Shown here piece after piece: positions 44,148 through 52,109 of a DNA stretch of 64,000 nucleotides. A program made the position numbers and the translations under genes. Numbering within the stretch: the stretch's first letter is position 1; every line of letters starts with the position of its first letter. The notes below the pieces were generated by a model that saw nothing but the letters and a program-made list of their open reading frames with translations, did no database searches and was not told the DNA's origin. The DNA is from Arcicella aurantiaca (GTDB taxonomy: Bacteria > Bacteroidota > Bacteroidia > Cytophagales > Spirosomataceae), in contig NZ_QGGO01000001.1 of assembly GCF_003148625.1 (NCBI RefSeq), positions 248,001 to 312,000 on the forward strand, given 5' to 3'.

Positions 44148-45089
44148 ATGAGTAAAGTAGAACTACCAACAATAAAAAAACGTGTGGGCTTGGGTAGAGG
44201 CTTGGGTGCTTTACTGCAAGACTCTGACGAGGTGAATAATACTCAACCACGTCAGCCTGTAACACCTTTGGAGCGTCCTTCACGGTTGGAGCAAATCAGT
44301 TCAATGAATGAAATTTCGGTTGATTTGATTGAAACAAACCCTTATCAACCACGTACACATTTTGACGAAGAAGCACTTAATGAATTAGCAGACTCAATCA
44401 AAGTGCAAGGAATTATTCAGCCAATTACTGTTCGTCAGCTTGGACCAAATAAATTCCAATTGATTTCTGGGGAACGCCGTTTACAAGCATCAAAACGTGC
44501 AGGATTGACAAGAGTGCCTGCGTATGTAAGAACTGCCGACGACCAGCAAATGCTTGAAATGGCATTAATCGAAAACATTCAGCGTGAAAATCTGAATGCG
44601 ATTGAAATTGCATTAAGTTATCAAAGATTGATTACAGAATGTTCATTGAAGCAAGAGGAGTTGGGCGATAGAGTTGGCAAAAACAGAACAACGGTTAATA
44701 ATTATATTCGCCTTCTGAAATTACCCGATGTTATTCAAGTTGCGTTAAGAGATATGAAAATCTCGATGGGACACGCCAGAGCCATTATCAATATTACCGA
44801 TAGAGAACAACAATTAGATATTTTCAAGAAGATAATTTCAGATGATTGGTCGGTAAGAAAAGTGGAAGAAGCCGTTAGAGATTTAGCCGATTCCAATTTG
44901 GTAAATACCGCTAAAAAGGCAATTGGAGGAGGAATTAAGCAAGAAATAAGAAGTTTACAATTTAGATTACAGGCTTATTTCGGTTCAAAAGTAGTGGTAA
45001 AGGCTGATGAAAAAGGAAAAGGGGAAATTAAAATTCCATTTACTTCACAAGAAGAATTAGACAAAATTTTATTAGCGATTAAAGCATAG
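44148..45089 (+). CDS. parB: Chromosome partitioning protein ParB (Spo0J)
   Basis: ParB binds parS, spreads along DNA as a CTP-dependent clamp and recruits ParA. The 313-residue product has the N-terminal ParA-interacting GLGRGLGALL, the CTP-binding region ETNPYQPRTHF and SGERRLQASKRAG, the helix-turn-helix (RVGKNRTTVNNYIRLLKLP) and a C-terminal dimerisation part. The start is the ATG at 44148 (MSKVELPTIKKR); an open frame from 44058 reads through the repeat and is not conserved. It lies downstream of parA, and the DUF5683-dapB-lepB genes follow in a conserved Bacteroidota order. Confidence 0.96.
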   Translation: MSKVELPTIKKRVGLGRGLGALLQDSDEVNNTQPRQPVTPLERPSRLEQISSMNEISVDLIETNPYQPRTHFDEEALNELADSIKVQGIIQPITVRQLGPNKFQLISGERRLQASKRAGLTRVPAYVRTADDQQMLEMALIENIQRENLNAIEIALSYQRLITECSLKQEELGDRVGKNRTTVNNYIRLLKLPDVIQVALRDMKISMGHARAIINITDREQQLDIFKKIISDDWSVRKVEEAVRDLADSNLVNTAKKAIGGGIKQEIRSLQFRLQAYFGSKVVVKADEKGKGEIKIPFTSQEELDKILLAIKA

Positions 45090-45096
45090 AAGAATT

Positions 45097-45155
45097 AAAA
45101 GGGTTAGGTTTTAGGGATTAGCTTTCAAAACTAACAACTAAAATCTGACCCTTTT
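45097..45155 (+). terminator. Terminator-like inverted repeat after parB
   Basis: AAAAGGGTTAGG-type sequence at 45097-45121 pairs imperfectly with 45131-45155 (ending TGACCCTTTT), and CTTTTTCTTG follows. The units have seven-base spacing, so this is both a member of the heptamer class and a plausible terminator for parAB. Confidence 0.6.
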
Positions 45156-45211
45156 TCTTGATACCGATATTAAAAAATCTTAAATCGTTTTAGTACCAAG
45201 AATATAAACGG

Positions 45212-45219
45212 TAATTTTG
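45212..45219 (+). promoter_or_regulatory. Possible -7 box for the DUF5683 gene
   Basis: TAATTTTG matches TAnnTTTG 23 bases before the ATG, with TTTT rather than TTTG at the -33 place (45188-45191). The spacing is right, so this is a fair promoter candidate. Confidence 0.45.
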
Positions 45220-45242
45220 CGTTTGATTTTTAAAAATTTTAG

Positions 45243-45866
45243 ATGAAAAAATTATTGTTTTTACTTCTTTTAATGACTTTTTCTGCAAAAGTTTTCTCCC
45301 AAAAAATTGTGGTTGATTCTTCAAAAATCACCGTGAAAGATACTTTGGTAAAGAAAATGTCAAAGAAAGATTCTTTAAAGAAATTCTATAAAATTATTCC
45401 GAGAGTGTCAACGATTCGCTCGGCAATGGTACCAGGTTGGGGGCAAATTAATAATCGTCAGTATTGGAAATTGCCGTTTATTGCAGGTGCTTTTGGTGTG
45501 AATATCTTTTTTATTATCTATAATGACACTCGTTACCATTACTACAAAGGATATTTACAACAAGCAACAAATCAACAAGCGACTGCTTCGACGATTAATG
45601 TTCCTTTGTATAATCAGGATTTATCAAGAGATTATAACGTTAACCAATTAAATACAATTGTCTCTGGATATAGACGAAATAGAGATGGTTCATATTTATT
45701 GTTAGCAGTAGTTTGGGCAGCAAATATTGTTGATGCCAACGTAACAGCTCACTTGAAAACTTTTGATATGACTGATGATATTTCCTTGAAAATACAACCA
45801 ACCATTACAAGTCCAGATATGATGTCTCCAGTTTTTGGAGCTAAATTAACATTCGCATTCAAATAA
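45243..45866 (+). CDS. DUF5683 domain-containing envelope protein
   Basis: This 207-residue protein has a signal peptide (residues 1-19, ending VFSQ) and the DUF5683 domain, recognised by MVPGWGQINNRQYWKLPFI and followed by hydrophobic segments at about residues 78-95 and 150-168. The family is found across Bacteroidota, typically in this place between parB and dapB, which argues for a housekeeping role near the envelope. The function is unknown. The ATG at 45243 is the start, and a TAATTTTG box precedes it, so it may be expressed apart from parAB. Confidence 0.88.
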   Translation: MKKLLFLLLLMTFSAKVFSQKIVVDSSKITVKDTLVKKMSKKDSLKKFYKIIPRVSTIRSAMVPGWGQINNRQYWKLPFIAGAFGVNIFFIIYNDTRYHYYKGYLQQATNQQATASTINVPLYNQDLSRDYNVNQLNTIVSGYRRNRDGSYLLLAVVWAANIVDANVTAHLKTFDMTDDISLKIQPTITSPDMMSPVFGAKLTFAFK

Positions 45867-45875
45867 ATTTAGTTA

Positions 45876-46025
45876 AGAGTAAAGAGTAAAGAGTAAAGAG
45901 TAAAGAGTAGAGAGTAACGGGGTATGAGTTATGAATTTGCGGAGTGATTTTCCAATAAATTTTACTACTTACCACTTATAACTCATAACTCATAATTCAT
46001 AATTCATAACTTCTAATTCATAACT
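45876..46025. repeat. Heptamer arrays (AGAGTAA x6 and ATAACTC/ATAATTC) before dapB
   Basis: Six 7-base units, five of AGAGTAA and one of AGAGTAG, run without a gap at 45876-45917. After a short GAGTTAT pair, a second array of ATAACTC and ATAATTC units fills about 45976-46025. The second array is inverse to the GAGTTAT part. This is the clearest heptamer locus in the window. Confidence 0.85.
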
Positions 46026-46040
46026 ACTACCTAAAAAAAT

Positions 46041-46760
46041 ATGAACATAGTATTACTTGGCTACGGCAAAATGGGTAAAGTTATTGAAAGAATCGCTCAG
46101 AGCCGAGGACATAACATTGTAGCCCGCATAGACGTTGATAATCGTCAAGAATTTGAAAATCTTACCGCTTCAGATGTAGATGCAGTGATTGAATTTAGTC
46201 ATCCTGCTTCTGCTTATCAAAATGTCAAAACTTGTATTGAGAAAGGTATTCCAGTGGTTTGTGGAACAACAGGCTGGCTTGAGAAAAAACCTGAATTAGA
46301 AGCTCTTACTCTTGAAAAAAACAGTGCTTTTTTCTGGTCTTCTAATTACTCAATTGGGGTTAATTTATTCTTTGAATTGAATAAAACCTTAGCACGTTTG
46401 ATGTCGCCACAGAAACAATATACTGTTTCAACTACCGAAATTCACCATACCGAAAAGAAAGATGCTCCATCTGGAACTGCAATTACCATTGCGGAGGGAA
46501 TTATCGAAAATTTAGACGGTAAAAATAAATGGATTAGCAACGAACTTTCTAAAGATAATGAAGTTGCAATTTGGTCGGCAAGAGAAGGTAAAGTTCCGGG
46601 AACGCACATTGTAAAATACATTTCAGATATTGACCAAATTGAAATTGCTCATATCGCACACGGACGTGAAGGCTTTGCTTTAGGTGCCGTAATAGCCGCA
46701 GAATGGATTGTGGGTAAAAAAGGCGTATTTGGCATGAAAGAATTATTGAGTATTGTGTAA
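46041..46760 (+). CDS. dapB: 4-hydroxy-tetrahydrodipicolinate reductase
   Basis: DapB catalyses the second dedicated step of the lysine and diaminopimelate pathway with NAD(P)H. The 239-residue product has the Rossmann glycine motif LLGYGKMGKVIER at the N-terminus, the catalytic-domain sequence EIHHTEKKDAPSGTA with the catalytic His and Lys, and the closing FALGAVIAAEWIVGKKG. The length is typical for Bacteroidota (E. coli has 273). It sits between the DUF5683 gene and lepB, 150 bases before lepB, and may be co-transcribed with it. Confidence 0.96.
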   Translation: MNIVLLGYGKMGKVIERIAQSRGHNIVARIDVDNRQEFENLTASDVDAVIEFSHPASAYQNVKTCIEKGIPVVCGTTGWLEKKPELEALTLEKNSAFFWSSNYSIGVNLFFELNKTLARLMSPQKQYTVSTTEIHHTEKKDAPSGTAITIAEGIIENLDGKNKWISNELSKDNEVAIWSAREGKVPGTHIVKYISDIDQIEIAHIAHGREGFALGAVIAAEWIVGKKGVFGMKELLSIV

Positions 46761-46910
46761 ACTTTGAATTTGTAGGATTAAAAGATTTGAAGATAATTTC
46801 AATAATTGCTTTAATTTTATCAATCATAGTTCAAATGATTTGTAATTATTTCTATCAAATTGCGACTAAACAAATAAGTTAAGAATCATTAGAATTTATT
46901 TTAATACAAA

Positions 46911-48083
46911 ATGTCAGAAAAAAAACAACCCGTTCAGAAATCGGCTTTTCGTGAGTGGCTCGATTCAATCGTTTTTGCGGTAGTGGCAGCTACACTTATT
47001 CGTTTCTTCTTTTTTGAAGCCTATACAATTCCAACCCCTTCAATGGAAAGCTCTTTGATGGTAGGTGATTTTCTATTTGTGAGTAAGTTACACTACGGAG
47101 TGCGTACACCAAAAACGCCTTTGCAAGTACCATTAACTCACCAGAAAATTTGGGGTACAGATTTACCTTCATATTTAACTTGGTTGGATTTGCCAATTAA
47201 AAGATTACCGGGTTTTTCAGAAGTGAAACAAGGCGATGCAGTTGTATTTAACGTGCCAAATTACGCACCAGATGGCGATGCTCCCGTTGATTTACGTACT
47301 TATTATATCAAACGTTGTATTGGAACACCGGGAAAAACTTTAGAAATTCGTGATACGCAAGTGTACATTGACGGAAAACCAATGGAGAATCCTAAGCGTA
47401 TGCAACACGAATATTTGATTAAAGTGAAGGAAGCTTTAACAGATGAATTCTTTGATAAATACGATATTTCAAACGGTATTGATGCCACAGGACAGCCTAA
47501 TTTTAACTGGCAAGAAGTTCAATTGACGGCTCAAGATTCTACCATTGCGGGATTACATGATTACGTTGTGAATACTTACGAAGAAAATATTTCGGAATTT
47601 AAGAAATTAAAGACTTTTGTTAGTGCAGAGATTTTGAAATCACCTAAAGGTACTCCAGACGGTGAAGATGGTATGACAAATGAGGCTTCTGCAACACCAA
47701 TGGCTGGAAAATCGTATGTTTGGAATAAAGATAATTATGGACCACTTTGGATTCCGAAAGAAGGAGTAACTATCAAATTGGACTCACAAAGTGTTGATAA
47801 GTATAAGTACATCATTAAATATTATGAAGGAAATAAAAATGTAGTTGTTGAAGGATACAAAATTAGTATTGATGGAAAAACAATTACTTCTTATACTTTC
47901 AAACAAGATTATTATTTCATGATGGGAGATAACCGCCATCATTCGGCAGATTCACGTTATTGGGGCTTTGTACCTGCTGACCATGTAGTTGGAAAAGCCG
48001 TTTTTGTTTGGATGTCTCTTGACCCTAACAAATCTTTCTTGAGCAAAATCAGATGGAGTCGAATCTTTAGATTTGTGGACTAA
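46911..48083 (+). CDS. lepB: Signal peptidase I
   Basis: LepB cleaves signal peptides at the outer face of the inner membrane. The 390-residue product has one membrane segment (about residues 18-38), the catalytic Ser44 in PTPSMESSLMVGDFLFV and the general-base Lys134 in YYIKRCIGTPGKTLEI. Box E is near the C-terminus as MMGDNRHHSADSRYWGFVP. Between Lys134 and box E lies an insertion of more than 150 residues, larger than in E. coli, as is common in Bacteroidota. It ends the parA-to-lepB block and is followed by a strong bidirectional terminator. Confidence 0.95.
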   Translation: MSEKKQPVQKSAFREWLDSIVFAVVAATLIRFFFFEAYTIPTPSMESSLMVGDFLFVSKLHYGVRTPKTPLQVPLTHQKIWGTDLPSYLTWLDLPIKRLPGFSEVKQGDAVVFNVPNYAPDGDAPVDLRTYYIKRCIGTPGKTLEIRDTQVYIDGKPMENPKRMQHEYLIKVKEALTDEFFDKYDISNGIDATGQPNFNWQEVQLTAQDSTIAGLHDYVVNTYEENISEFKKLKTFVSAEILKSPKGTPDGEDGMTNEASATPMAGKSYVWNKDNYGPLWIPKEGVTIKLDSQSVDKYKYIIKYYEGNKNVVVEGYKISIDGKTITSYTFKQDYYFMMGDNRHHSADSRYWGFVPADHVVGKAVFVWMSLDPNKSFLSKIRWSRIFRFVD

Positions 48084-48104
48084 GATAGGAGAAATGAAGA
48101 AAAG

Positions 48105-48159
48105 AGAAAAATGTAAAAGGGGTATGGTTTCTGAAACCGTACCCCTTTTACATTTTTCT
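48105..48159. terminator. Bidirectional terminator between lepB and the rRNA methyltransferase gene
   Basis: Twenty-six-base arms (48105-48130 and 48134-48159), centred on GGGGTATGGTTT, pair with a single wobble around a three-base loop. A-rich and T-rich flanks suit termination in both directions for the convergent genes. Confidence 0.85.
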
Positions 48160-48192
48160 GTCTCCCGTTTTCTTGTTTCTTTAACTCATGTC

Positions 48193-49368
48193 TTACTCAA
48201 CATAAAGTACCAATCCTTTCAAATAACTCCCTTCTGGATGGAAGAAATTAACAGGATGGTCGGCAGGTTGTGTAAGGTGATGCAAAACCCTTGCCTGTCT
48301 GCCCGCTTCTAAAGCCGCTGAAACAACTGTATTATAAAACAATTCTCTATCAACTACTTGTGAACAAGAGAACGTAAATAAAATTCCCCCTTTTGCCAAA
48401 CGTTTAAATCCTTCGGCATTTAATCTTTTATAACCTTGAATAGCGTTATGGCGTGTTGCTACATTTTTGGCATACGCTGGCGGGTCAAGCACAATTAAAT
48501 CATAAAATTGGTCATTGGCTTTCAAATATTTCATCACGTCTTCTGCATAGGATTCATGATTCAAATCTTGGAAATTATTAGCTTCTACGTTTTGCGTAAC
48601 CAAATCAATAGCTTTTTGAGAAACATCTACTGAATGAACCAACTCAGCTTCCGCACCCAAAGCATACATTGAAAATCCACCCGAATAGCAGAATGAATTT
48701 AAAACTTTTTTGCCCTTTGAGAATTTTGCTAACAAAGCACGGTTATCTCTTTGGTCAAGGAAAAAACCTGTTTTTTGTCCTGTTTCCCAATTTATTAAAA
48801 ATTTATAACCATTTTCTGAAACCTCATGCGGAACTGTACATTGACCAAATAAATAGCCATTTTTAACACTCTCAGCAAATTGTTTTGGTAAAGTTTCGTG
48901 AGATTTATCATAGACTGCCAATAATTTATCGCCAAAAACTTGTTGTAAAGCCTGAGAAATCTTCTCTTTTTCAAGATACATACCAATGCTATGAGCTTGA
49001 AAAACGGCAACGCCATTATAAAAATCAATGATAAGTCCAGGACAACCATCGCCTTCACCATGAATTAATCTGAAACAGTTAGTGTCTTGAAAATCAATCA
49101 ATTGGCGGACATTGTAAGCATTCTGAATTTTCTCAGTCCAGAAATTTACTTCATCTTCAATGGCTTTAAATGAAAATATTTTTACGGCAATACTACCTTC
49201 GTGATAATGTCCTGTGGCAAGGTAATTTTTGAACGAATCCAAAACGTCCACCACTTCACCGTCTTTGGGTGAGCCAATAATTTTTGCAATTGCTCCCGAA
49301 AATACCCACGGGTGAAAGCGTTTCACAGGATTTTCTTTTCCTGTTTTTAAAATGATTTGTGATTTCAT
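48193..49368 (-). CDS. rlmI: Class I SAM-dependent rRNA methyltransferase, RlmI family
   Basis: This 391-residue cytoplasmic enzyme matches RlmI/RlmCD-like methyltransferases that make 5-methylcytosine in 23S rRNA. An N-terminal PUA domain (about residues 1-75, with RFHPWVFSGAIAKI) is followed by a Rossmann methyltransferase domain with the SAM motif NSFCYSGGFSMYALG, the LIVLDPPAYAKN motif IV and the FSCSQVV catalytic-cysteine region. The length equals E. coli RlmI. The exact rRNA position is inferred from the family only. It converges with lepB and is monocistronic. Confidence 0.88.
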   Translation of the reverse strand: MKSQIILKTGKENPVKRFHPWVFSGAIAKIIGSPKDGEVVDVLDSFKNYLATGHYHEGSIAVKIFSFKAIEDEVNFWTEKIQNAYNVRQLIDFQDTNCFRLIHGEGDGCPGLIIDFYNGVAVFQAHSIGMYLEKEKISQALQQVFGDKLLAVYDKSHETLPKQFAESVKNGYLFGQCTVPHEVSENGYKFLINWETGQKTGFFLDQRDNRALLAKFSKGKKVLNSFCYSGGFSMYALGAEAELVHSVDVSQKAIDLVTQNVEANNFQDLNHESYAEDVMKYLKANDQFYDLIVLDPPAYAKNVATRHNAIQGYKRLNAEGFKRLAKGGILFTFSCSQVVDRELFYNTVVSAALEAGRQARVLHHLTQPADHPVNFFHPEGSYLKGLVLYVE

Positions 49369-49386
49369 AGTGCAAAGATAATGATT

Positions 49387-49541
49387 ATGGCACGCAGATG
49401 ACGCAGAGGCCTTGTGGCAACGCTGATTTTAACAGATTTTAAAAGAGAAAATTTGACAATTTACCTTTATAAAATACATGACACAAAATAAAAATCTGCG
49501 AAAATCTGCGTTGCGAAGCATCTGCGTTATCTGCGTGCCAT
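49387..49541. repeat. CTGCG-type inverted repeat abutting the phospholipase-like gene
   Basis: Arms at 49387-49407 and 49521-49541, starting ATGGCACGCAGAT, pair with one mismatch in 21. The inner part repeats CTGCG units (AAAATCTGCG) with partial inverse partners. The right arm ends two bases before the TGA stop (49544-49546) of the neighbouring gene. Similar AATCTGCG strings are known to be dispersed in other Bacteroidota. Confidence 0.78.
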
Positions 49542-49543
49542 AG

Positions 49544-50578
49544 TCAATTCTCTTCACGAACTTTAAATAATTTCTGTATCCAAGATTTTTGTTCTTTATC
49601 TTCGACTTGTTTTTGTTGTTCAGATAATTTAAAATCCAAAAGTGGAGTTAAATCAGGCTGACCAGCGTCCACCCAAGCCGAAAACCAAAAATCTCCAATC
49701 ATTTTAATGGCACTTTTCATTTGTCTTTCTACTTGATTATTAAGCGATTGATGATATTTTTTTGAATAATCCTTAGCATACACTTTTATGTTTTGTCCGT
49801 TGCGTTCTTCAATACTGTATTTCTTGGATTCTTTAAAATGGGCATTTAATTGTTGTTCAAATACCAAAACAGAATCCAAAGCTAAATTGGCATTTCTGAC
49901 CGCTTGCCAAGACCTTTTTCCAATAAAACGTTCATATTCGGCTGTTCCTACAAAGAAATCATAATCATCGGAATATAATTCAGGTAAACGTGATTCCCAG
50001 AAACCATGAATCCCTATCTGGTTGGTTTTCTGACCATTATAATTAGAAGTTGTGTGTAAAGGAACGTTTGCATCAGCAATATAATGACCTATTTCCGCCG
50101 AAAGTCTTAAAATTCGTTGAGCATCTTTTTCTTGAAAAGCCTTCGTTAACTGAAATTTCATCAGTTGGATATGCCAAGGAACAATACCATGTTTTAAAAG
50201 AGAATCTTCGGTAAATTTTTCAACCGCATATTGCCAATAAATGGGAAGTTTATAAGTTGCACTATCTCCGTAAGCATCTAAATCTATAAAATGGCGTGGA
50301 GCTTCATCTTTGACTGCATAACGCCTTTGGTCGGGAGCAACGGAATGTTCCATCAAATACCGAATATGTGCTTTGTAGAAAGGCATCATGTCGTATGGAA
50401 GCGTAAAAATGGCTAAGCGATTGATACGTTGATGGGCGAAAAATCCCCATGTTATATTCTGAACAGGAGGTTTTTTACAAGAAAATCGAATACTTTTGCT
50501 TGAATTGCTAAGTGCAAAAATGGGAAGAGTAGCAACAAAAAGTAATATTAGGCACGAATAGTAGCATGTTTTTTGCAT
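49544..50578 (-). CDS. Zinc-dependent phospholipase C / S1-P1 nuclease-like secreted protein
   Basis: This 344-residue protein has a signal peptide, then the mature-end motif WGFFAHQRINRLA whose Trp and His bind zinc in this superfamily. The remaining zinc-ligand sites can be seen in order: DEAPRHFIDLDAYG, EIGHYIADANVPLHTT and GIHGFWESRLPELY. It thus keeps a full trinuclear zinc set and should be active on phospholipid or nucleic acid phosphodiesters outside the cytoplasm. Which of the two is not decided by sequence. The extra 20 residues between the signal and the Trp are unusual, since the Trp is N-terminal in known mature enzymes. It is monocistronic. Confidence 0.85.
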   Translation of the reverse strand: MQKTCYYSCLILLFVATLPIFALSNSSKSIRFSCKKPPVQNITWGFFAHQRINRLAIFTLPYDMMPFYKAHIRYLMEHSVAPDQRRYAVKDEAPRHFIDLDAYGDSATYKLPIYWQYAVEKFTEDSLLKHGIVPWHIQLMKFQLTKAFQEKDAQRILRLSAEIGHYIADANVPLHTTSNYNGQKTNQIGIHGFWESRLPELYSDDYDFFVGTAEYERFIGKRSWQAVRNANLALDSVLVFEQQLNAHFKESKKYSIEERNGQNIKVYAKDYSKKYHQSLNNQVERQMKSAIKMIGDFWFSAWVDAGQPDLTPLLDFKLSEQQKQVEDKEQKSWIQKLFKVREEN

Positions 50579-50757
50579 AAAATTTGAATTTGTAGTTTTG
50601 GTAACTGTACTTTGAAATGTGAGAACAAATGCTTGTTTGTTTGTGTCAAGTGGTTGATAGTGAGGTTTTTATGTAAAAATAGCTCTTTTTTTTTCTAAAT
50701 GTAAAAGTTAATATTTAAGTTAATACTATCAATGTACTAATTTATTACTTTTTGCAA

Positions 50758-50788
50758 TTTGTGATTTAATAAAAAAGCCGTACCTTTG
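50758..50788 (+). promoter_or_regulatory. Bacteroidota-type promoter of rpsT
   Basis: TTTG at 50758-50761 and TACCTTTG at 50781-50788 are separated by exactly 19 bases, a perfect fit to the -33/-7 consensus TTTG-N19-TAnnTTTG. The start codon of rpsT is 50 bases further on. Confidence 0.85.
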
Positions 50789-50837
50789 CACTTCAAAATT
50801 AGAAAACAGAAAACCAATATTTATTCGGGAAATAAAC

Positions 50838-51092
50838 ATGGCAAATCACAAATCAGCATTAAAGAGAGTCAGAGCTAACGAAGCAAAAAGATTACGTAAC
50901 CGTTATCAGCATAAAACTACCCGTTCGATGGTAAGAAAATTGCGTGATACAGATGATAAAGTAACTGCAACTGACCTTTACAAAAAAGTTTCTTCTGCTT
51001 TAGATAAATTAGCTAAAAGAAACATTATTCACAAAAATAAAGCTTCTAACTTGAAATCAAAGTTAGCTAAGTTAGTGAATAAAATAGCTTAA
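50838..51092 (+). CDS. rpsT: 30S ribosomal protein S20
   Basis: S20 is a primary 16S rRNA binding protein of the small subunit. The 84-residue product is made of basic helices, with the family start [21 protein letters not shown] and a conserved [17 protein letters not shown] end. The gene is monocistronic: it has a perfect promoter 50 bases upstream and an intrinsic terminator 23 bases downstream. Confidence 0.98.
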   Translation: MANHKSALKRVRANEAKRLRNRYQHKTTRSMVRKLRDTDDKVTATDLYKKVSSALDKLAKRNIIHKNKASNLKSKLAKLVNKIA

Positions 51093-51114
51093 TATGGCTT
51101 AAAGATATTGTTTG

Positions 51115-51149
51115 AAAAGACCTTGCTGAAAAGTAAGGTCTTTTTGTTT
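51115..51149 (+). terminator. Rho-independent terminator of rpsT
   Basis: AAAAGACCTT (51115-51124) pairs with AAGGTCTTTT (51135-51144) around a ten-base loop, followed by TGTTTT. This is a typical intrinsic terminator. Confidence 0.85.
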
Positions 51150-51200
51150 TACACTAAATTGACCTATATTTATCAAGAAAATACACTTTAAAAAATAAAA

Positions 51201-51902
51201 ATGAATCTCTACGAAAACAATCACCTAAATATTAAGTCTTGGGCAGAAGAAGACCGCCCAAGAGAAAAACTTCTATTAAAAGGAAAATCAGCGTTGTCTG
51301 ATGCGGAACTTTTGGGAATTCTCATTGGGACAGGTATCCAGAATATGACCGCAGTAGATTTGGCAAAATTGATACTACAAAGTGTTAATTATGATTTGAA
51401 TCAATTAGCTCGTTTAACGGTCAAAGACCTCTCTAAGTTCAAGGGAATTGGCGAAGCTAAAGCAATTACGATTGTCAGTGCTTTGGAGGTTGGACGAAGG
51501 CGTAAAGACTCAGAAGCTCCCAAACGCCCACAAATTACCTGCTCCCGTGATGCTTATGAGGTTTTAAAGCCACATTTAATGGATTTGCCCCATGAAGAAT
51601 TTTGGATTATTCTCCTCAATAGAGCAAATCATGTTTTGAAATGTGAAAGAATAAGTAGTGGAGGTGTTTCTGGAACGGTTGCTGACCCAAAAATGATTTT
51701 TAAGGTTGCTTTGGAAAACCTGTGTAGTGCTATAATTTTGGCACATAATCATCCGTCTGGAAATCTTACGCCAAGTCAGGCAGATAAAGATTTGACAAAA
51801 AAACTCAAACAAGCAGGTTCCTATTTAGAAGTGCCTGTTTTAGACCATATAATTTTTACGGATAAAGCATATCTCAGCTTTGCTGATGATGGTCTGTTGT
51901 AG
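51201..51902 (+). CDS. radC: RadC family JAB-domain protein
   Basis: RadC proteins carry a JAMM metalloprotease-like domain; despite the name, a DNA-repair role is doubtful. The 233-residue product has an N-terminal helix-hairpin-helix region (FKGIGEAKAITIVSALEVGRR) and the C-terminal metal site HNHPSGNLTPSQADKDLT, with the catalytic Glu in HEEFWIILLN. Length and order are typical. The TAG stop (51900-51902) is provided by the GTAGAGACG palindrome that follows, as in the gene at 19620-20735. It is followed by a pseudouridine synthase gene on the same strand. Confidence 0.93.
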   Translation: MNLYENNHLNIKSWAEEDRPREKLLLKGKSALSDAELLGILIGTGIQNMTAVDLAKLILQSVNYDLNQLARLTVKDLSKFKGIGEAKAITIVSALEVGRRRKDSEAPKRPQITCSRDAYEVLKPHLMDLPHEEFWIILLNRANHVLKCERISSGGVSGTVADPKMIFKVALENLCSAIILAHNHPSGNLTPSQADKDLTKKLKQAGSYLEVPVLDHIIFTDKAYLSFADDGLL

Positions 51903-52102
51903 AGACGTTGCCTGCAACGTCTAATTTTTACAAAATCTGCAACGTCAGTTTATTTATCAATGGAAAGAAACAAACAGACGTTGCAATACCGTCAATTTAT
52001 TAATGAAAACCAACAGACGTTGCAATACTGTCAATTTATTAATGGAAACAAACAATAGGTTGCGATAATGAAACCAACAGACGTTGCAGGCAACGTCTCT
52101 AC
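51899..52102. repeat. GTAGAGACG palindrome pair enclosing a decayed tandem array
   Basis: The outer arms at 51899-51922 and 52079-52102 are the same 24-bp inverted ends as in the element at 20732-20821. The inside holds about three diverged units with CAGACGTTGCAATAC and TCAATTTATTAATG. The left arm supplies the radC TAG stop; the right arm ends seven bases before the next start codon. Confidence 0.85.
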
Positions 52103-52109
52103 CTGAAAA

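Noticed and set aside
45876-46025. A CRISPR array
   Set aside because: Repeat units are 7 bases with no spacers and no cas genes. CRISPR needs repeats of about 24-47 bases with unique spacers of similar length.
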